A stretch of 64,000 bases of DNA from contig CM055833.1 of the NCBI GenBank assembly GCA_029582265.1, forward strand, positions 28,136,288-28,200,287, given 5' to 3'. The notes under the pieces were generated by a model. It was not told the origin of the DNA and searched no databases. It saw nothing but the letters and a program-made list of their open reading frames with translations. A program made the position numbers and the translations under genes. This document shows, one piece after another, positions 12,901 to 27,900 of this stretch (its first letter is position 1; each line of letters begins with the position of its first letter). The stretch is from Zoroaster sp. YZ-2022 (Eukaryota; Echinodermata; Asteroidea; Forcipulatida; Zoroasteridae).

Positions 12901-15900
12901 TCAGCTATCAAAGGAGAAACCCTTCAACTTGGATTGGTTTTATCCGAAGGAGGGGAAGTGACACCACACAACCAAATCACAGGACGTTACATGCACAGTG
13001 ACAGCCGAGCCGTGTTCTCGCTTGACTCAGAGATGCGAGTTATCAAGGCGGTGGCAGCATCCAAGGCCGCTAAAATCCAACGAACTGCCTCATCAAGTCG
13101 TGCTCCCTCAGGAAGTAGCCTGGATTGTACCAAAGACATACCTGGTTTAGACAAGAAAGCAGCTGATGGTTCTACAACGGCTGGGAAGCCACCGAGAAAA
13201 TACAAGCCTAGAAAGAAAGCAAAATTGTCAAAAATTGATGAATGCAGCAATAGTGCTGGGGGCCCCGAGACACAACCAGAAATCCCTGTCGTCACCAATC
13301 ACTCCAGAAAACCAGAAGACTCCGAACAAATGGACCTTGGCAAAAGCGATTCCTCAAAGAGTCCTTTGAACAGTGAAGGAAATGATGCTAATAAGATGGA
13401 TACTGGGATGAAAAATGACACAAATGGGGAGAATGTGGAAGACACAATTCCACTGGAGGAAATCAAATGGACAGTTGCTCCGGAGAAGGAGATCACAAAA
13501 GATGAGCAATTGAAGGGAGTGCTGTCATCAGAAAATTCCAGAAATCTTACCATGACAGATATTTATTTAATGGTAAGTACATACAAGATGACCTGATAAC
13601 TAATTTGTTTTATCTTGTTTAAGGTTTTCTCTTTTGCAGTTAATTTTGTAGGTTTCAGTTTCACCACATAGGAAAGTGAAATATACAAATAAAAATAATC
13701 TATTAAAAAGTGCAAATTTAAAAAAGAAACTTCCTTCACATACTAATAAATAAGCCAGTGAACCCCTCCAGAAATATTGAATGTAACAGGTCACATCAGA
13801 GATTAATTCAGATAGATCAGTAACATGACATGTTTTACAAGAAAATGAACCAGCAAGTTTCGTCAAATTAATTTCAGCATGCATTTTTTATATTATTAAG
13901 CAATATGATTTTAAACATTCTAAGCTGTGTCGTCCTATTAGAGTGCTAAATCAACCACTGGCATGGCAAAAAATCCAAAACAAATGTAATTTTGTCTTTC
14001 AGCGTACATCTTCTTGTCACATTAGGCAATACAAATTCACATTATGGTTCGTGTCTGATTTCATTTTAGTTGAATATGCCGACCCGTTTAAAGTTTGAGT
14101 ATGAGTTTGTAAGAGCAGAGAGTGAATCAGATGAAGAGAAGCCTCCAGAGTCCAACATTCTGCAACGATTGTTGGATCTTGCCAGCACTGAGTTTACCAA
14201 CATCAACATACCTAAAAAGGTAGGTTGTTAGGTCCATCCATCCTAACCATATTATTAGTAATTCAGAGTTGGTAGGATTTGATTCCTACCAGTGTTGTAG
14301 GTCTCGAGACCTGGTCTCGGTCTCGAGACCGTCTCGAGACCTTTTTTGCCCGTCTTGGTCTCGGTCTCGCCCTATAAAAGTCTCGGTCTCGGTCTCGGAA
14401 GGGCTGGTCTCGGTCTCGAATGGGCAGGTATCGGTCTCGGTCTCAGTCTCGGATGCCAAGGTCTCGGATTTTACCCCCGAGACCCGTCGAGACCACAACA
14501 ACTCACGTAAATTTTTTGCAGAGAAAATAGCCAAATACGTTCGCAGCGAACTCGGCTCGCTCACAATAAAACACCATGTTAAAATTGCAAAATGCGCCCT
14601 CTATAAATTAGATTTGCTCATTTGCGCTAACCTAGTCTTTATTCAGTAGTCCTTTACCTGTGTCAAACGACTTCCAATGTGCAAGTTATCAGGCTGTTGT
14701 GTCGACGAAAGATATTGAAGCTTGAATGGAGACCTGACCCGCTGCAGCATGCCAATTTGGAATGGTACCCGCGCTGAGCACAGTTGCCCGTGTATGTCAC
14801 TGGTATACGTCGGGCATGCTACACACGTACACGTATATTGCGTTGCAGGTAAAGTTTGGCATTGGCACGCTTCATAAAACTCGAAGATTACGATAAACTT
14901 GAGACAACAGTCATTGCCTTGCCAGTGTGGTGCCATGTCAAATAAATCGGCAGTGGTGGTGTTCGGCTTCAAAAACCACAAGGATTTGTCAGGTGGTGGA
15001 AAGGGAACAAAAAAGCACTGTGTTTCTTAAGTGTAATGAGAAGTTTTCTTGTTTTAAATAGTTGTGTATCTTTCTCAATCCTGGGATTTCCTGGTTATTT
15101 TTCTTTATTGTTTGTGGACAACAGTGTGCACTACACACGCTTAGGAAACTGTGCATATTTTATAATCTATATCAGGGGGTAACTAGGGTTCATATCTTGT
15201 AGGATTTTTGATGTGACACATCTAACCAGTAACCACCTATCATGAGCAGTAGCATTGGGTGTTGAATATTTTCACTATTTGAAAAAAACGGGCTAAATAT
15301 AAGGTGTTACATTGGTGTAACATTGAAATAAAGAGCTGCTGTTGAGTCTTCAACCTCAGTCTTGTCGAAACTTGAAAGATTCAATTTATGTGTTGTGTAA
15401 ATCTTTACAGTTGACTAAGTGTGTATATTTTGATAATCAGCTTCAATTTACTTTTTTATGTACGTATGCTTGGTCTTGGTCTCGGTCTCGGTCTCAGTCT
15501 CGGATACCTTGGTCTCGGTCTCGGTCTCGACCTGCAAAAGTCTCGGTCTCGGAAGGCTTGGTCTCGGTCTCGAAATGCATGGTCTCGGTCTTGGTCTCGG
15601 TCTCGGATGCCTTGGTCTCGGTCTCGGTCTTGGTCTCGGACAAGCTGGTCTCGACTACAACACTGATTCCTACTTTAATTAATTTTGAGTTCACTGCTAG
15701 GGCTGTGCGTTTTTGGTTATTTCTGGAACCCGGATACCCAAAAATGGAAATCTTCGGATACCCGGGTACCCGAAAACAATTTTGTAAACATGCTTAAATA
15801 CTCGTGAATGCATAAAATAACCAATACGAACACAAGTTTCAAACAAAAGCCAGCAAGTCTGTGAAAGGCTGTCGGGAAATGTTTCTTCTTAAGCCTTCAT

Positions 15901-18900
15901 CTTCATCTTAAGCCTTCATTTTGTTAGCAAACAATCAGAGACTTCCATAATTTTGTGTGGCTTAAAATGTTCAGTCAGAATTTTAAAAAGTCGTTTATGG
16001 GTAATTGGAACTGAAAAATGGAACTGGGTAATGACATTTTCGGTCGGGTATCTGGATACCCGGATACCCAGCACAGCCTTATTCACTCCCAAAATTTACT
16101 GTGGTTTATTTGATGATTTGATTTATAAAAGCTGCATCTTTTCTAAGTGATCCCCCGATGCTTACCAGGTTTAACATAAACTAGCATTACCCCTGGCTTC
16201 TTGGTATGTTATGGGTTTCATGACTTCTGACTAGCTCCCCCAGAACAAAGTAGTTGACATTTGGGAGACTGCCAGCTACAGAGTTGCATAGCTCGGGTGG
16301 TAGAGCACTGATACAGTAATCTGGAGGTTGAAGGTTCGAGTCCCGCTTCAGTAAAAAAACAAATTGTTAAAATAAAGAGAGTTTTTAATTTTGTAAGAGA
16401 GATCTGATTCATTTATAAATTATTCTTGATTTGTATGTTTTAGAGAGTTTTTAATTGTGTAAGAGAGATCTGATTCATCTATAATTTGTTCTTGAATTTG
16501 AACTTCTTCAGAGTGTTTCTGTTGGGACAGTCACATCCCCTCAACGCTGCAACACCATACCCGGAACCAATACAACTCCACCCTCTAAGGCTTCATTTAT
16601 CTCCCAGCTCTCCAAGAGCCCATCTAACGCAAGAGGCCAACGCAACGCCAACAATGGCTTTGTGAAGGCAAACTCCAGACCTGCAGCTAAGAGCGGTGGT
16701 GCTGTGAAAGATAAAGACAATGGAGTATTTTTAGCACCTGCTGCACCGTCGCCGCACCCGCAGCGTCTTGCTGCTGCTGCTGCTGAAGATGCATCTACTG
16801 CTGCTGCTGAGAAGTTATTCATGGCTCAGATTGAGTCTTTGCAGGTAATATATGCACTGTTAAGTAGTAGGGTTTATTGGCAAACAATGTTGTTTTTTTA
16901 ATTAATATTTGTGACCCGCTCTGGCAAAACCTGAAACTTCTCGGTAATTACCATAATACATAACAGCCATGAAAAGGTCAAACTGACCCTAGGGACCAGT
17001 TTGAGGGACCAGTTTTCATGTCACCATATAGAGCATTTTCTCTAGATTTTGATGGAAAAAGAAAAATCCTGACACGTTGTTGGGAACATTGTTAATTTTC
17101 ACGATAAATTTGGGAGGTCAATTTTGAACATTGGGTCCAAGTTCAGGGTTTTGCTAGAGCCAGTCACATTTGACTGATGAAAATAACCTGTTGGCTGTGA
17201 TGGTAATTGGAGACTTTTGAGACACTAGATGGCAGCATACTGACTGATCCTTTGCTATTTCTCTCAATATTGTGTGCATGGAGTGACGTGGCCGAGCAGT
17301 CTAGTGCATCGGATTCAAGTTCTGGTGGCGTCAGAATGTGGGTTCAAGTCCCGTCCTGGCCGGTCGCGGCACTTGTGTCCTTGAGCAAGACACTTAACCA
17401 TAATTGCTTTGTCCTTCGGATGGGACGTTAAGCCGTAGGTCCCATGTACTACAAACATCAGTGCACGTCAAAGAACCCATAATGACACTTATTGTGCAAT
17501 AGTAGGGGGTTTACCCCAGTGTCTCTGGTACCTAATTGATGGCCCATTGGAAATCATCTAGGCTATAGGTGACATGGTTACCATCACTAAATAAAGCTTT
17601 ATTATTATATTATTATCATATTATTATCATGTTTAGAATTATGTAAACAATGGCAAAAGGATAATCACAGACTATGAATGTTTTTGAGTCATTTTTGAAT
17701 ATTCTTATTCAGAAGCAGCCAACGTTTCTTCATCCCAAGAACAAGAGAGGTAGAAAGCCTCTTGTTGTGCAGGTAACTAAAACATTTTCAATAGAACTAA
17801 TAATTCCCAATGATTTAAATGAAGACACGATAATACAAATAATAAAAGTAAATAACATATTTTTAATTAAAACTTAGCTTTGCATGGTGAAGAGGATAAG
17901 TAAAGACTATTTGCGGTGACACCATTGTGAAGTTCTCAATTGAGTAGTAATTAGTTCTGAAAAGAACTGGAGGTTACAACTCGACGTTTTGATCAGTATT
18001 CTCTGATCGTCTTCATGAGAAATATACATTATCGTACAATGTTTGCATGAACACTTATTTTGATGAAACATTCATAGGCAAGTTTTATGATGTTTCTTGA
18101 AAAGGGTTAAAATGAGCACATGTTTACAAATACCAGTGTTGTACCTTCCCTTATGTACAAGATTTTAATCCTACTACTAGCAAGTCAATCAACAATTGAT
18201 TTGTTCTCTCTTTATTTCACCAGAGGACGTTACTACCCAGACCCCAATCTGAACACAATGGACCTACAAGACACATGATGTCAATGTCTAAGACGGGACA
18301 GTTTACCCCGGTTCAGCTTGGTATTCCAGACAGTGTAAAGCAAAGACCCCTAGTACGCCCTGTTCCTGTTTTACCTGCTTCAACCAACGGTGCTGCTGTG
18401 TCAAGTGAGTAACCCTTGAACTCTGACCTGGTACAAATAAACCTTTTGTAAGATTTGAACTCTGACCTGGCACAATAACCCTTTCATAAAATTTGAACTC
18501 TGACCTGGTACAAATAACCCTTTCATAAGATTTTAACTCTGACCTGGTACAATAACAACATCAAAGTAGGTCTGTCTATATGTACAATAATATTTTTTGA
18601 TAAATTCAATTGTCAAGTTCTATTGACTTTTTGTAACGTTTTTTTGTGATTGATCCAATAATATTATACTGATTATCATATAATTCCCTATTTCAGCTAC
18701 ATCAGGAATGGAAGAAAACACACACCCATTAGTAAGCTACAGTCTTTCATCTATCAGTAACTCAGTTGCTGCATCCATCAATGTCTTGTCTCCTATCCCA
18801 TCTCTTGCCTTGTCTACACCTTCATCCATGTTGTCTGGTGGTATCACATCGATGAATGAGGTAGGTGGAACACATGTACTGACGACTGAAGGGATTGTTA

Positions 18901-21900
18901 GATGAGCTTTTTCTGTAGTATGATACTGGAAACTAGCCATCACTGGGGGTCCGTTTCAGTGATGTAGTGCCTTGATGCTGAGCCTTGGCCTTAAGGCTGC
19001 CTTAAGGCTTGATTTTAGGGCCTTGGCCTTAGCCTTAAGGCTTGAGGGCAAAAGCCTTGGCCTTGAGGGTCAAAGCCTTGCAACTTTAGGGCCTTGCTCT
19101 TCAAGGCCCATCGATTTTTGAATTTTTCAGGTAAATTTGTTTGAAATTTTGCTTTTCTACAAACATACAACTTGGAGTCAGCTGTCTGCAAAGTCTGCAG
19201 TATCTAATTTAATCATGTTTTACCATGGAGGAGGGAAAACACCCTAGATTTGTGTGTTGACACACTTTCACTTTTACAGCGTCACATTTTTGTTACCATG
19301 ATAGTACATTTTGCTGCTTCCCCCAAAACAAGGCTATAATAATTTTCTGTATACTTGTACTTGTGGGGCCAGGGAGATATAATTATACTTAACTTGCATA
19401 CAGTTATATGGGGTAGATAGAACATCATCTGATTTGTGCTGTGGACTGATTTATTTATTTATTTATCGTATGGTTCATACAAAGTTAACATGACAAGGTT
19501 AGGTTATGGATCCAGTTTAATGCAGACTGGTCAAGTTCAGTTAAATTTCCATCACATCTGTAAATAATAGTCATGAACGATGTGATGTACAGTCTGGTCA
19601 TCATGACCACAGGTACATTTAGCGTTGTCACTTAGTCCCATGCGGAGCATGTTATGTCCAAATCGGCCATGGCCAGTTCTTAGTCTGTTAAGTTTGACCC
19701 AGCAGTGGCGATGTAGATTGCATCCTGGTGGGTTGGTAGAAGGTGAGGAAATGTAGTTAAATATCCACGTCCTGGATTCTGATTCTTGCTAATTTGTAGC
19801 AGTTTGTGGGCTTGTTGATGGAAAGGATTTCTTGATGGCAGTCGCAGTTGTGGTGGGGGTTTTTGATTGGTGTTTGTCAACAGTTGATGAAGCAGATGGG
19901 AGTCACACCCAGCGGCACGTCGCGCAAGAGCAAGGCATTGCTGCTGTCGTCTCACTTCATAAGGAGCAATTCCACTGACTACTGGAAGGTATTGAGTGGG
20001 AGTTGATCTGATACATCCTGAGATGATGTGCATGGTGTTGTTAAGGGCTATGTCAATCTTGCTGGTGTGGGTGCTCCTTGCCCATACCGGTGCACAGTAC
20101 TCTGCAACAGAGTATACTAAAGCTATTGCTGAGATTCGAAGAACGTTGTAGTCTGCTCTCCAGGAAAGGCCTGCTAGTTGTCTAATGAGACAGTTGCGAG
20201 CGTTGGCTTTCTGTGCGAGCTGTGTGAGATGGCTTTTGTATGTTAGAGATCTGTCCAAAGTAACACAAGATACTTGGGGAAATCATCATACGGGATGGTT
20301 GTGCCATTGCAAACCACTTTGATTTTGTAGTTAGCCAGTCTAGTTGCTAGTTTTTGAAGTAACGGCTTAAGGATTCCATATCGGTGCCAAGTGTTGTTTC
20401 AAGCTTGTTAAAGTTTTTGGCAGAGGTTAGGAGTGTGCTATGTCATCTGCGTAGATGTATTTCTTTGAGACAGTGGTTGGTAGGTCAGCAGTGTAAATGT
20501 TGAATTAAATCGGTGTGAGCATTGAGCCCTGCGGGACCCCGCTTTTCAGGAAGCCTTTTTTACTGGTTTCTTCGCCAACCGTCATTGTAAAGCTTCTGCA
20601 GGTGATCATTGTCATGAGAAAGTTAAAGGTTTTATCAGGTATGATTTTGTGTAGTTTTAGGGCAAGACCTTTATGCCATACCGTGTCATTATGCTGCTGA
20701 TAGATCGACCAGTACAGCACCATTGTTGAGATCTTTTTGGAAGTTGTCCTATATGTCTTCTGTGAGGAGTGTTACTTGGTCTGTTGTACAGCGTCCTGTA
20801 TGGAAGCCGGCCTGCTCAGGTGGGAGTTGAGGATCCACAATGGGTTGGATACGATTGTATATTAGTCTCTCCATCACTTTGTAGATTATGCATAGTAGGC
20901 TTATTGGACGGTAGCTGCCCGGGTCTTCGGCGGCCTTGTCCGGTTTGAGAATTCCCATTACTTTAGCATGTCTCCATATTTTGAGGATTTTCTGAACTTT
21001 GATACAGGTGCTGAAGTAATCTCGGCCATTCAGTGGATTTTGGTCCAAGATTTTTGACAAATTCTGGGTGAATATAGTCTGGTCTGTTTTAGGTAATGCT
21101 AATATTTCTAACCATGATGGCCCAGAAAATAAAATTACTTCCTTCATGTTACATAATAACGAGGTAACATCAGTTAAAAACAGCCGTTCTTAGATCCCCC
21201 TTTTGTTATACTCGGTTTAGATTAATGTGCATCAGTATGGAAGCAAACCATTCTTTTTGTTATATTTAAATGGTATCCACGAAGACCTGAACTTCTACTC
21301 AGTCATATATTTGTACGTGAAGTTTTTATTCTTACTTTGAGCGATTCGTTATGATGTGACATGTTTTATATTAGTAGTAATTTTATACTAGAGGGCCTTA
21401 GCCTTAAGGCTTGAGGGTCAAAGCCTTGGCCTTGAGGGTCAAAGCCTTGGCCTTGAGGGTCAAAGCCTTGGCCTTGAGGGTCAAAGCCTTGGCCTTGAGG
21501 GTCAAAGCCTTGGCCTTGAGGGTCAAAGCCTTTGCTCCAACACTGGTCCGTTTTTACCTCTGATGTACGTGGAGTGGATGTGAATAACCAATGTTAACGT
21601 TATCTTGTCTGTTTGCCTTTTCTTGTTCGGTATTTTCTTATTGAGAGATTATTTTGTTGTGTTGTCCACCAGATCGAAGCAGCCAGTGCAGCTGCTGGTA
21701 TAGACACCACCCTCCGCCCAAGCCCACCATCACGTCCATCACCAGTCCCCATGGACACATCCTCCCCTGGCCCAGTCAAGTCCACAATGCTGAACCCAAG
21801 CCCTCAGATCATTGACGATACAATGGAGATAGTGTCCGTCACTTCCAATAATAACTTTGTCGGTTCTGGAGATCACGAGATCTTGGTCTCGGAGAATGTA

Positions 21901-24900
21901 CAACCCTTTAGAATCTCTCCTCCTAACCTGTCGTCATTGTTGGAGATTTCTTTGCCGTCGTCTGCTGCTGCTGGTGGTAGTGATGCTCTTTTGGATATTC
22001 CAATGGTCTCCGAGTCATTCACAGGTGAGAATATTAAATAACCCTGCTTCGCTTTGACATTACCGATGTAATTAAAAACATGGCATTATGGTCATTTAGC
22101 AAGAATGACATGGTTTTTCACGGAAAGTTACATCAAATGCCTGCATAAAGATCGCCAATTTAGCCACCCATCCATATGCATAATATAGTATTTGTTTGTA
22201 AACAGTGCATTCTCTTTCTCATTGACAATATTGTCGAGGCTGGTTCGTACTCGCACACGATGAAAACTAAGCTTGATATCTGCATGAAATGCTTGATAGT
22301 TTCCCTTATTAACCCTAACTCCCTAGGCCCACTTGCTTACACATAACCTGAATCCTCCAAAATCCTTCAGTAGTAAAGCAAGCACAATGACCACTACTTT
22401 TGTATGCAGATGACATGTATGCACGCATGTGTTTCTAATCTGTGATATATGTACATGGCATTAAACAGTGTCCACTGACCCAAGCACTCACCTTGCAATC
22501 ACTACAACAAACATGGATGTACATGTACCATGGAGGAAGGAAGGCAAGTATGCCTAATAACCTCAATCCTCCAGAATCATTTTTTGGACAGACCAACATG
22601 TACCACGTAACCTCAATCCTCCATTTTCATCCAATGTCAAATATAGCCTGATAACCTCAATCCTCCATAATCCACCAAGCAAATAATCACATCTGCCCTC
22701 AATCCTTCAAAATCCTTCACTTTAGCGAAGAGGATTTGGGAGGATTTGGGAAAGTTAGGGTTAATTCTCAAATCATTCAGACATCCCAGTTTTCTTTTCA
22801 TTTGTGTTTTCCTGAAGTATAAACTTGCCTATAATGTTGTCGGAAGATGGGCGTTACCTATCTACTGTTATGAATTGAGACTTTTCTAAGGACCCCGAGC
22901 TGAATATTGTTATGTTGATATCCATTTGTCAGGTTTCAACCATCAGCTATCTCAAAGTGGCAACAACTCTGGTGTTATGCTTCCCTCCATGTCGCCAATA
23001 TGCGAGTCTGGTACCACGACTCCTCCAATACATATGATTAGTCCGTCGTCATCCCCATTCAAACTCGGCTCTCTTGGTCTGGAAAACCAGTGGCTTAATG
23101 GAGAGGTAACATTTCTACTTTTATATCTTTATTTTTCTGCTTCCAGTAGCCTTGAATATTTGTCATCATTGGTGGTCATTTGAGGTCATTTAAGTTTGAC
23201 CATAAGGCCAAAAGAAAAGTCTCTGGTTTCTGGTGTCCGTGCACGTCGCCTCAGACCCGCACGTCAACATTTTTAAATTTCTTTTTTTTTGCTACGAAAC
23301 GATGTCCAATTGCAGCCAAAATTTCCTGGATCGATTGGAATTCAGCCGTGCTGTGTTTTAAACAACTTTTTCATATAGGGGTATGAACGTTTGCCCGATT
23401 TGTGAGGCCTCTCTTACCCACTATACTTTGTACATGGGAAATTTGGTCCCCGTGTATACATGTATCACGTATTTCCCTGTTTGCAAAAAAAAAAAAAGCG
23501 TGTCACCACACCGATTTTGGAGCCGACCGATAACCAGAGACTTTTGGGGGCGGGGGCCTAAAAGTTGAGCCAAGACATTGCCTTTGTATCAATGTGATCA
23601 TAGTTTTGTCTTAAAGGGAAGGTACAACAGAAAGGATACTTATACAGGGTGTCCCCATAAAAAGTATACCGAGATAAAAATTACTGTAATGGCAAAACTA
23701 CTTTATATATGGGAAAGAGAAATATATCTCTAGAAAGGGCAGAATGTCCTCTTTGCAATGGTATACAGCTTGTGATGTTATTGACACAGATGAGTGAACA
23801 AATTAGACAGATGTTAAGGGTACTGAAAGCAGGACTGTGACAAGTTTGCATATTTGAATAACAAAGGTCCAAAAAGCATTTAAAAAACCTGCACATTAAA
23901 CTTTTGAGGTAAGTAGCGAAAACAAAGCAGATTACATTGTTTTAGGTACATTCCTTGTTTTCAAGAATGTGTTGAAAAAGCAAAGGCATTTGGTATTCTG
24001 CACACTTGCATGGTTGAGCTATGTTATTCAAATATGCAAACTTGTCACAGTCCTGCTTTCAGTACCCTTAACATCTGTCTAGTTTGTTCACTCATCTGTG
24101 TCAATAACATCACAAGCTGTATACCATTGCAAAGAGGACATTCTGCCCTTTCTAGAGATATATTTCTCTTTCCCATATATAAAGTAGTTTTGCCATTACA
24201 GTAATTTTTTTCTCGGTATACTTTTTATGGGGACACCCTGTAGTTTGATGAAATTCTTGCGTTGGGTGATCAACAATTGATTTAATTTTGCTCTACACCG
24301 ACGTGTGTATAGCACTGTATACTAGGCTTGGGCGATATTGATTTTTTTCATCCACGATATATCGTCAAACATATATCGCGATATTCGATAATATCGCGAT
24401 TATTTTTGTTTTTCAGGCATGAGTGCTTTAGAGCCGGTAATGACAGGGATGTACCCGTCTACAAGCGTCACAATAAATTGTCAGTGCTTACCTGAGAGAC
24501 ACGTGCAATTGCGCCGTTCACGAGTGCTACCCTAACCAGAAACAAAACGGCACAGCTATGCGAAAATGTGAACGTAACCAGACAATTTTTTTCAGTTTGT
24601 GACATGTTCAGTCATCAACGTTTCTCAAAATAGAACTTACTCGCGAGTGCTAGTAACTTGAAAGATATACTGGTATACGAACAATCACTTAATCATGTTT
24701 TAACACTTTTTACAATCTTGAAACTAAGCGTAACCGATCACAAAGTTCGGTTTATGTACGTTTGGTCAGAACCATGATATCGATGTCATCGCAGCATGCA
24801 CAACCGAACTTGCGAAAACGCTTGACCAAAGCCCAAACACGTTTCTGGTTACGGTCGCAAAAACGCACCCATCGCTATTGGCAAATCGTTTGCATAATAA

Positions 24901-27900
24901 TTATGTGGGACAGTTACTGCGTCGTGCGTCCCAATCAAATCATCAGCCCGAGTTCACGTGATTCACGCGTTCACGTGACTGGGTCATAGTATAAACACGT
25001 GACTAGGTTTATTCCTGCATATATATATACCGTGGAGAATAAAACCATATGATTCATAAAATGTGGATTGTAGTCACACTATTTTAAATAAACGTCACAT
25101 GGTTTATCAAGAGTACGTGTATGTGTTTTGTCACACAAGACAAGAGTCCCAGTATGGTACAACATAATAGTGTCCTAATCCCAACTTTGATCGAGCCGCT
25201 GCCGATCCATGCCATGATTTAATTCATGACTATGTGTTTTTAAGGCAACGCCCATATTCTGCATATATTTAAATATGTATGATATAATATTCTCGCCCGT
25301 GGTGCGCCAGCCAGAGTCACAGACCACCATGGATAGACAGTGAGACGTAAACATTGTCTCCACATTGTTGGATCAAATACCCCACTCAATCCCAACACTT
25401 AAATCAGTCTTAATAGAATTCTTTGAGTGGCGGTGGATTATTAAACAACACCCTGTCAGGCGGCTCCTTTGTGATCTTGACAGTCGGTTTACTACAGAAG
25501 TAGTTCGATTTTGTTTCTCACGAAAGCTGAAAAGACTTCCTAAGTTTTTTCCCAGGGAATTTCTGGCCCAAATGACAATCGAGGATTTTGTTTAATCGCG
25601 ATATATTTTTTTCTTCACGATAATTTTTTTTCATCGCGATATATTTTTTTCATCGCGATATTTTTTTTTCATCGCGATCTGCCGATATCTCGATGATTTA
25701 AAAAGTTCTCGATATCATAATCGCGTAAAAAAAAATATCGCGATATTCGATATTATCGTGTCATCGCCCAAGCTTACTGTATACTCAGTGCTTTCCGAGT
25801 GTCTGTGGAAAAAAACTTCACAGGCGACTCGGGCGGGATTCGAACCCACGACCTCCTGCTGGCTGGCTAGAATCCTATATAGCAGCGGGTGCCGCGATAT
25901 TTATAGACGTCTGCACTAGTAAGCAGGAGGTTGTGGGTTCGAATCCCGCCCAAAGTTTTTTTCCCACAGACACTCGGAAAGCACTGAGTATACAGTGCTA
26001 TACACACGTCGGTGTAGGGTTAAGCACTGAGTATACAGTGCTATACACACGTCGGTGTAGGGCAAAATTAAATCAATTAGAAAGGATACTGTTAGAAGCA
26101 GTTTTGCCACTATACCTTGCTTTTAACTGTTGCTATGAAAGGAGAAATGTCTGATCAGAAAAATAAATTTCAAAGCTTTGCTATAACATTATTGCGCAGA
26201 TATCAATACAAAAACATAAGCAAAATCACCACTTAGGAGGAAGTAATTAATTAATATACCCTGTGTACATATCTGTCTGGCTCCCTGACCACAATACAAA
26301 TCACCATTGAAATTAACCGTTTGGGAAGCACCGGACTATCTTGGACATGCGCCTCACTTTGAATCCTATAGACTTGTGTTATAGAAAATCAAGATGGCTG
26401 CTGCATGATTCCCATTAAGAATGTAGTGTGATCGTTTACAGAGTCAAGACATTTCGCTGAGTAGCATCCTGGCTAATCTGGAATCACCCGAGAAGAAAGA
26501 ACGCCAGAGTATCATAAATTCAACCCCATTAACCATCCCACCAGTCAACATTGTAAATGAGTTGTCTAGAGATTCAACCATCTCCAAAGATGTGAGTAAA
26601 TAGAAATATGAAATATATGCAATATCCTTTTTGGTTTCTTTTACTTCCAAATATTAAATTTCCCAAACTTCCCAATATGTTTTTCTATATTATGTTCTTT
26701 TTTGTTGAACTTTGTTGAACAAATAAATACTGTTGTTTCAAAGGTTTTTCAATTTCAACCATGTTTTTTTACTGTTGACCCAAATGTGCACACAGGGGCA
26801 TTTATGACTGGTTTTACTGTCATTTTGATCACCCTGAACAATACCAGACAATGCTTTTACCAGTCAAAAACGGTCAACTCATTTTGACCTGTAAAATAAT
26901 GTACTTACTACACATAAGCTTTGACAGTGTTCGACTTTTAAGTGCACTAGATATACCTTGGCAAGTGTATCAACATTTTGACTGATTTTGAGCCATATAG
27001 TAGTAGGAGGGTTAATAGCTTTGATTTTTCGTAATTTTGTAAGGTGCTCTGTTTAGGGCTGTGCGTTTTCAGATATTTTTGGAACCGATACCCGAAATCA
27101 GAAAAGTTCGGATACCCGGATACCCGTTTTCATTCTTGTTGAAAACATGCCTCCTTTGGTGTACAAATACATGTAAATGTTAACAAAATTGACCTTTATA
27201 ATACAGAGGATACCATATTTAATTCGATCTTTATTAAAGTATAACATCTTGGTGACAAAATATTGTATACTGAACGGCAAAAGAAACGCAAATGTTTGTT
27301 CAGATCCAGTTTAATCAAATTAGACGAAAAATTCATTCATGATAACCATTCAATGAATTGAAACGAAATTCGGGCAAAATGTTCTTTGGACATAAATCTT
27401 TCAAACTGTACATTCCAATGTTCAACAAAACGAACAAGTCACTTCCTGTGGATCAATACCGTGTGTGACCTCCATTGGCATCAATGACGGCCTGGCACCT
27501 TCGTCTCATGGAGTGGACAAGACGATTGACTGAGGCTCTGGGGATGTTGTTCCAGGACTGGGTAATGGCTTGCTGAAGCTGTGCGGCTGTCATTTGTCTG
27601 GGACGGACTGAATTCAGCTCTCTCTGTAGCATATCCCAAAAGTGTTCAATGGGGTTTAAGTCCGGACTCAGTGCGGGCCACACCATTGTCTTGATGTTCT
27701 GTTGATGCAGGAAGTCCTGTGTGACCCTTGCTGAATGTGCACGTGCATTATCCTGCTGAAAAATGAAGTTGTTGTGGGCATGGAAAAATGGCGCCACATG
27801 AGGTCAAAGGATTTGATCAATGTAACGCTGTGCAGTAATGCCGTTCCCCTGACCAAGACCCAGACCTTGGAAGAAAACTGGCCCCAGCAGCTGGTTGATG

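Larger units (their letters stand above)
24270..25880 (-). repeat. SINE split by a hAT insertion
   Basis: Reverse-strand SINE. The 3' part lies at 24270-24322 (ATTTAATTTTGC...ACACCGACGTGTGTATAG) and the 5' part at 25777-25880 (box B complement GGATTCGAACCCACGACC). The pieces join once the hAT element 24323-25776 and one target copy are removed. Same family as 31794-31945. Confidence 0.78.

Noticed and set aside
12987..13553. Minus-strand frames across CRAMP1 exon 10
   Set aside because: Antisense shadows of a well-supported coding exon.
14269..15797. Open frames rich in Ser-Val, Gly-Leu or Glu-Thr repeats
   Set aside because: They are translations of the GGTCTCG arrays of a hAT element, open in several frames on both strands.
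17281..17366. Functional tRNA-Leu(CAA) gene
   Set aside because: The acceptor stem does not pair properly and a SINE body follows, with a second copy elsewhere.
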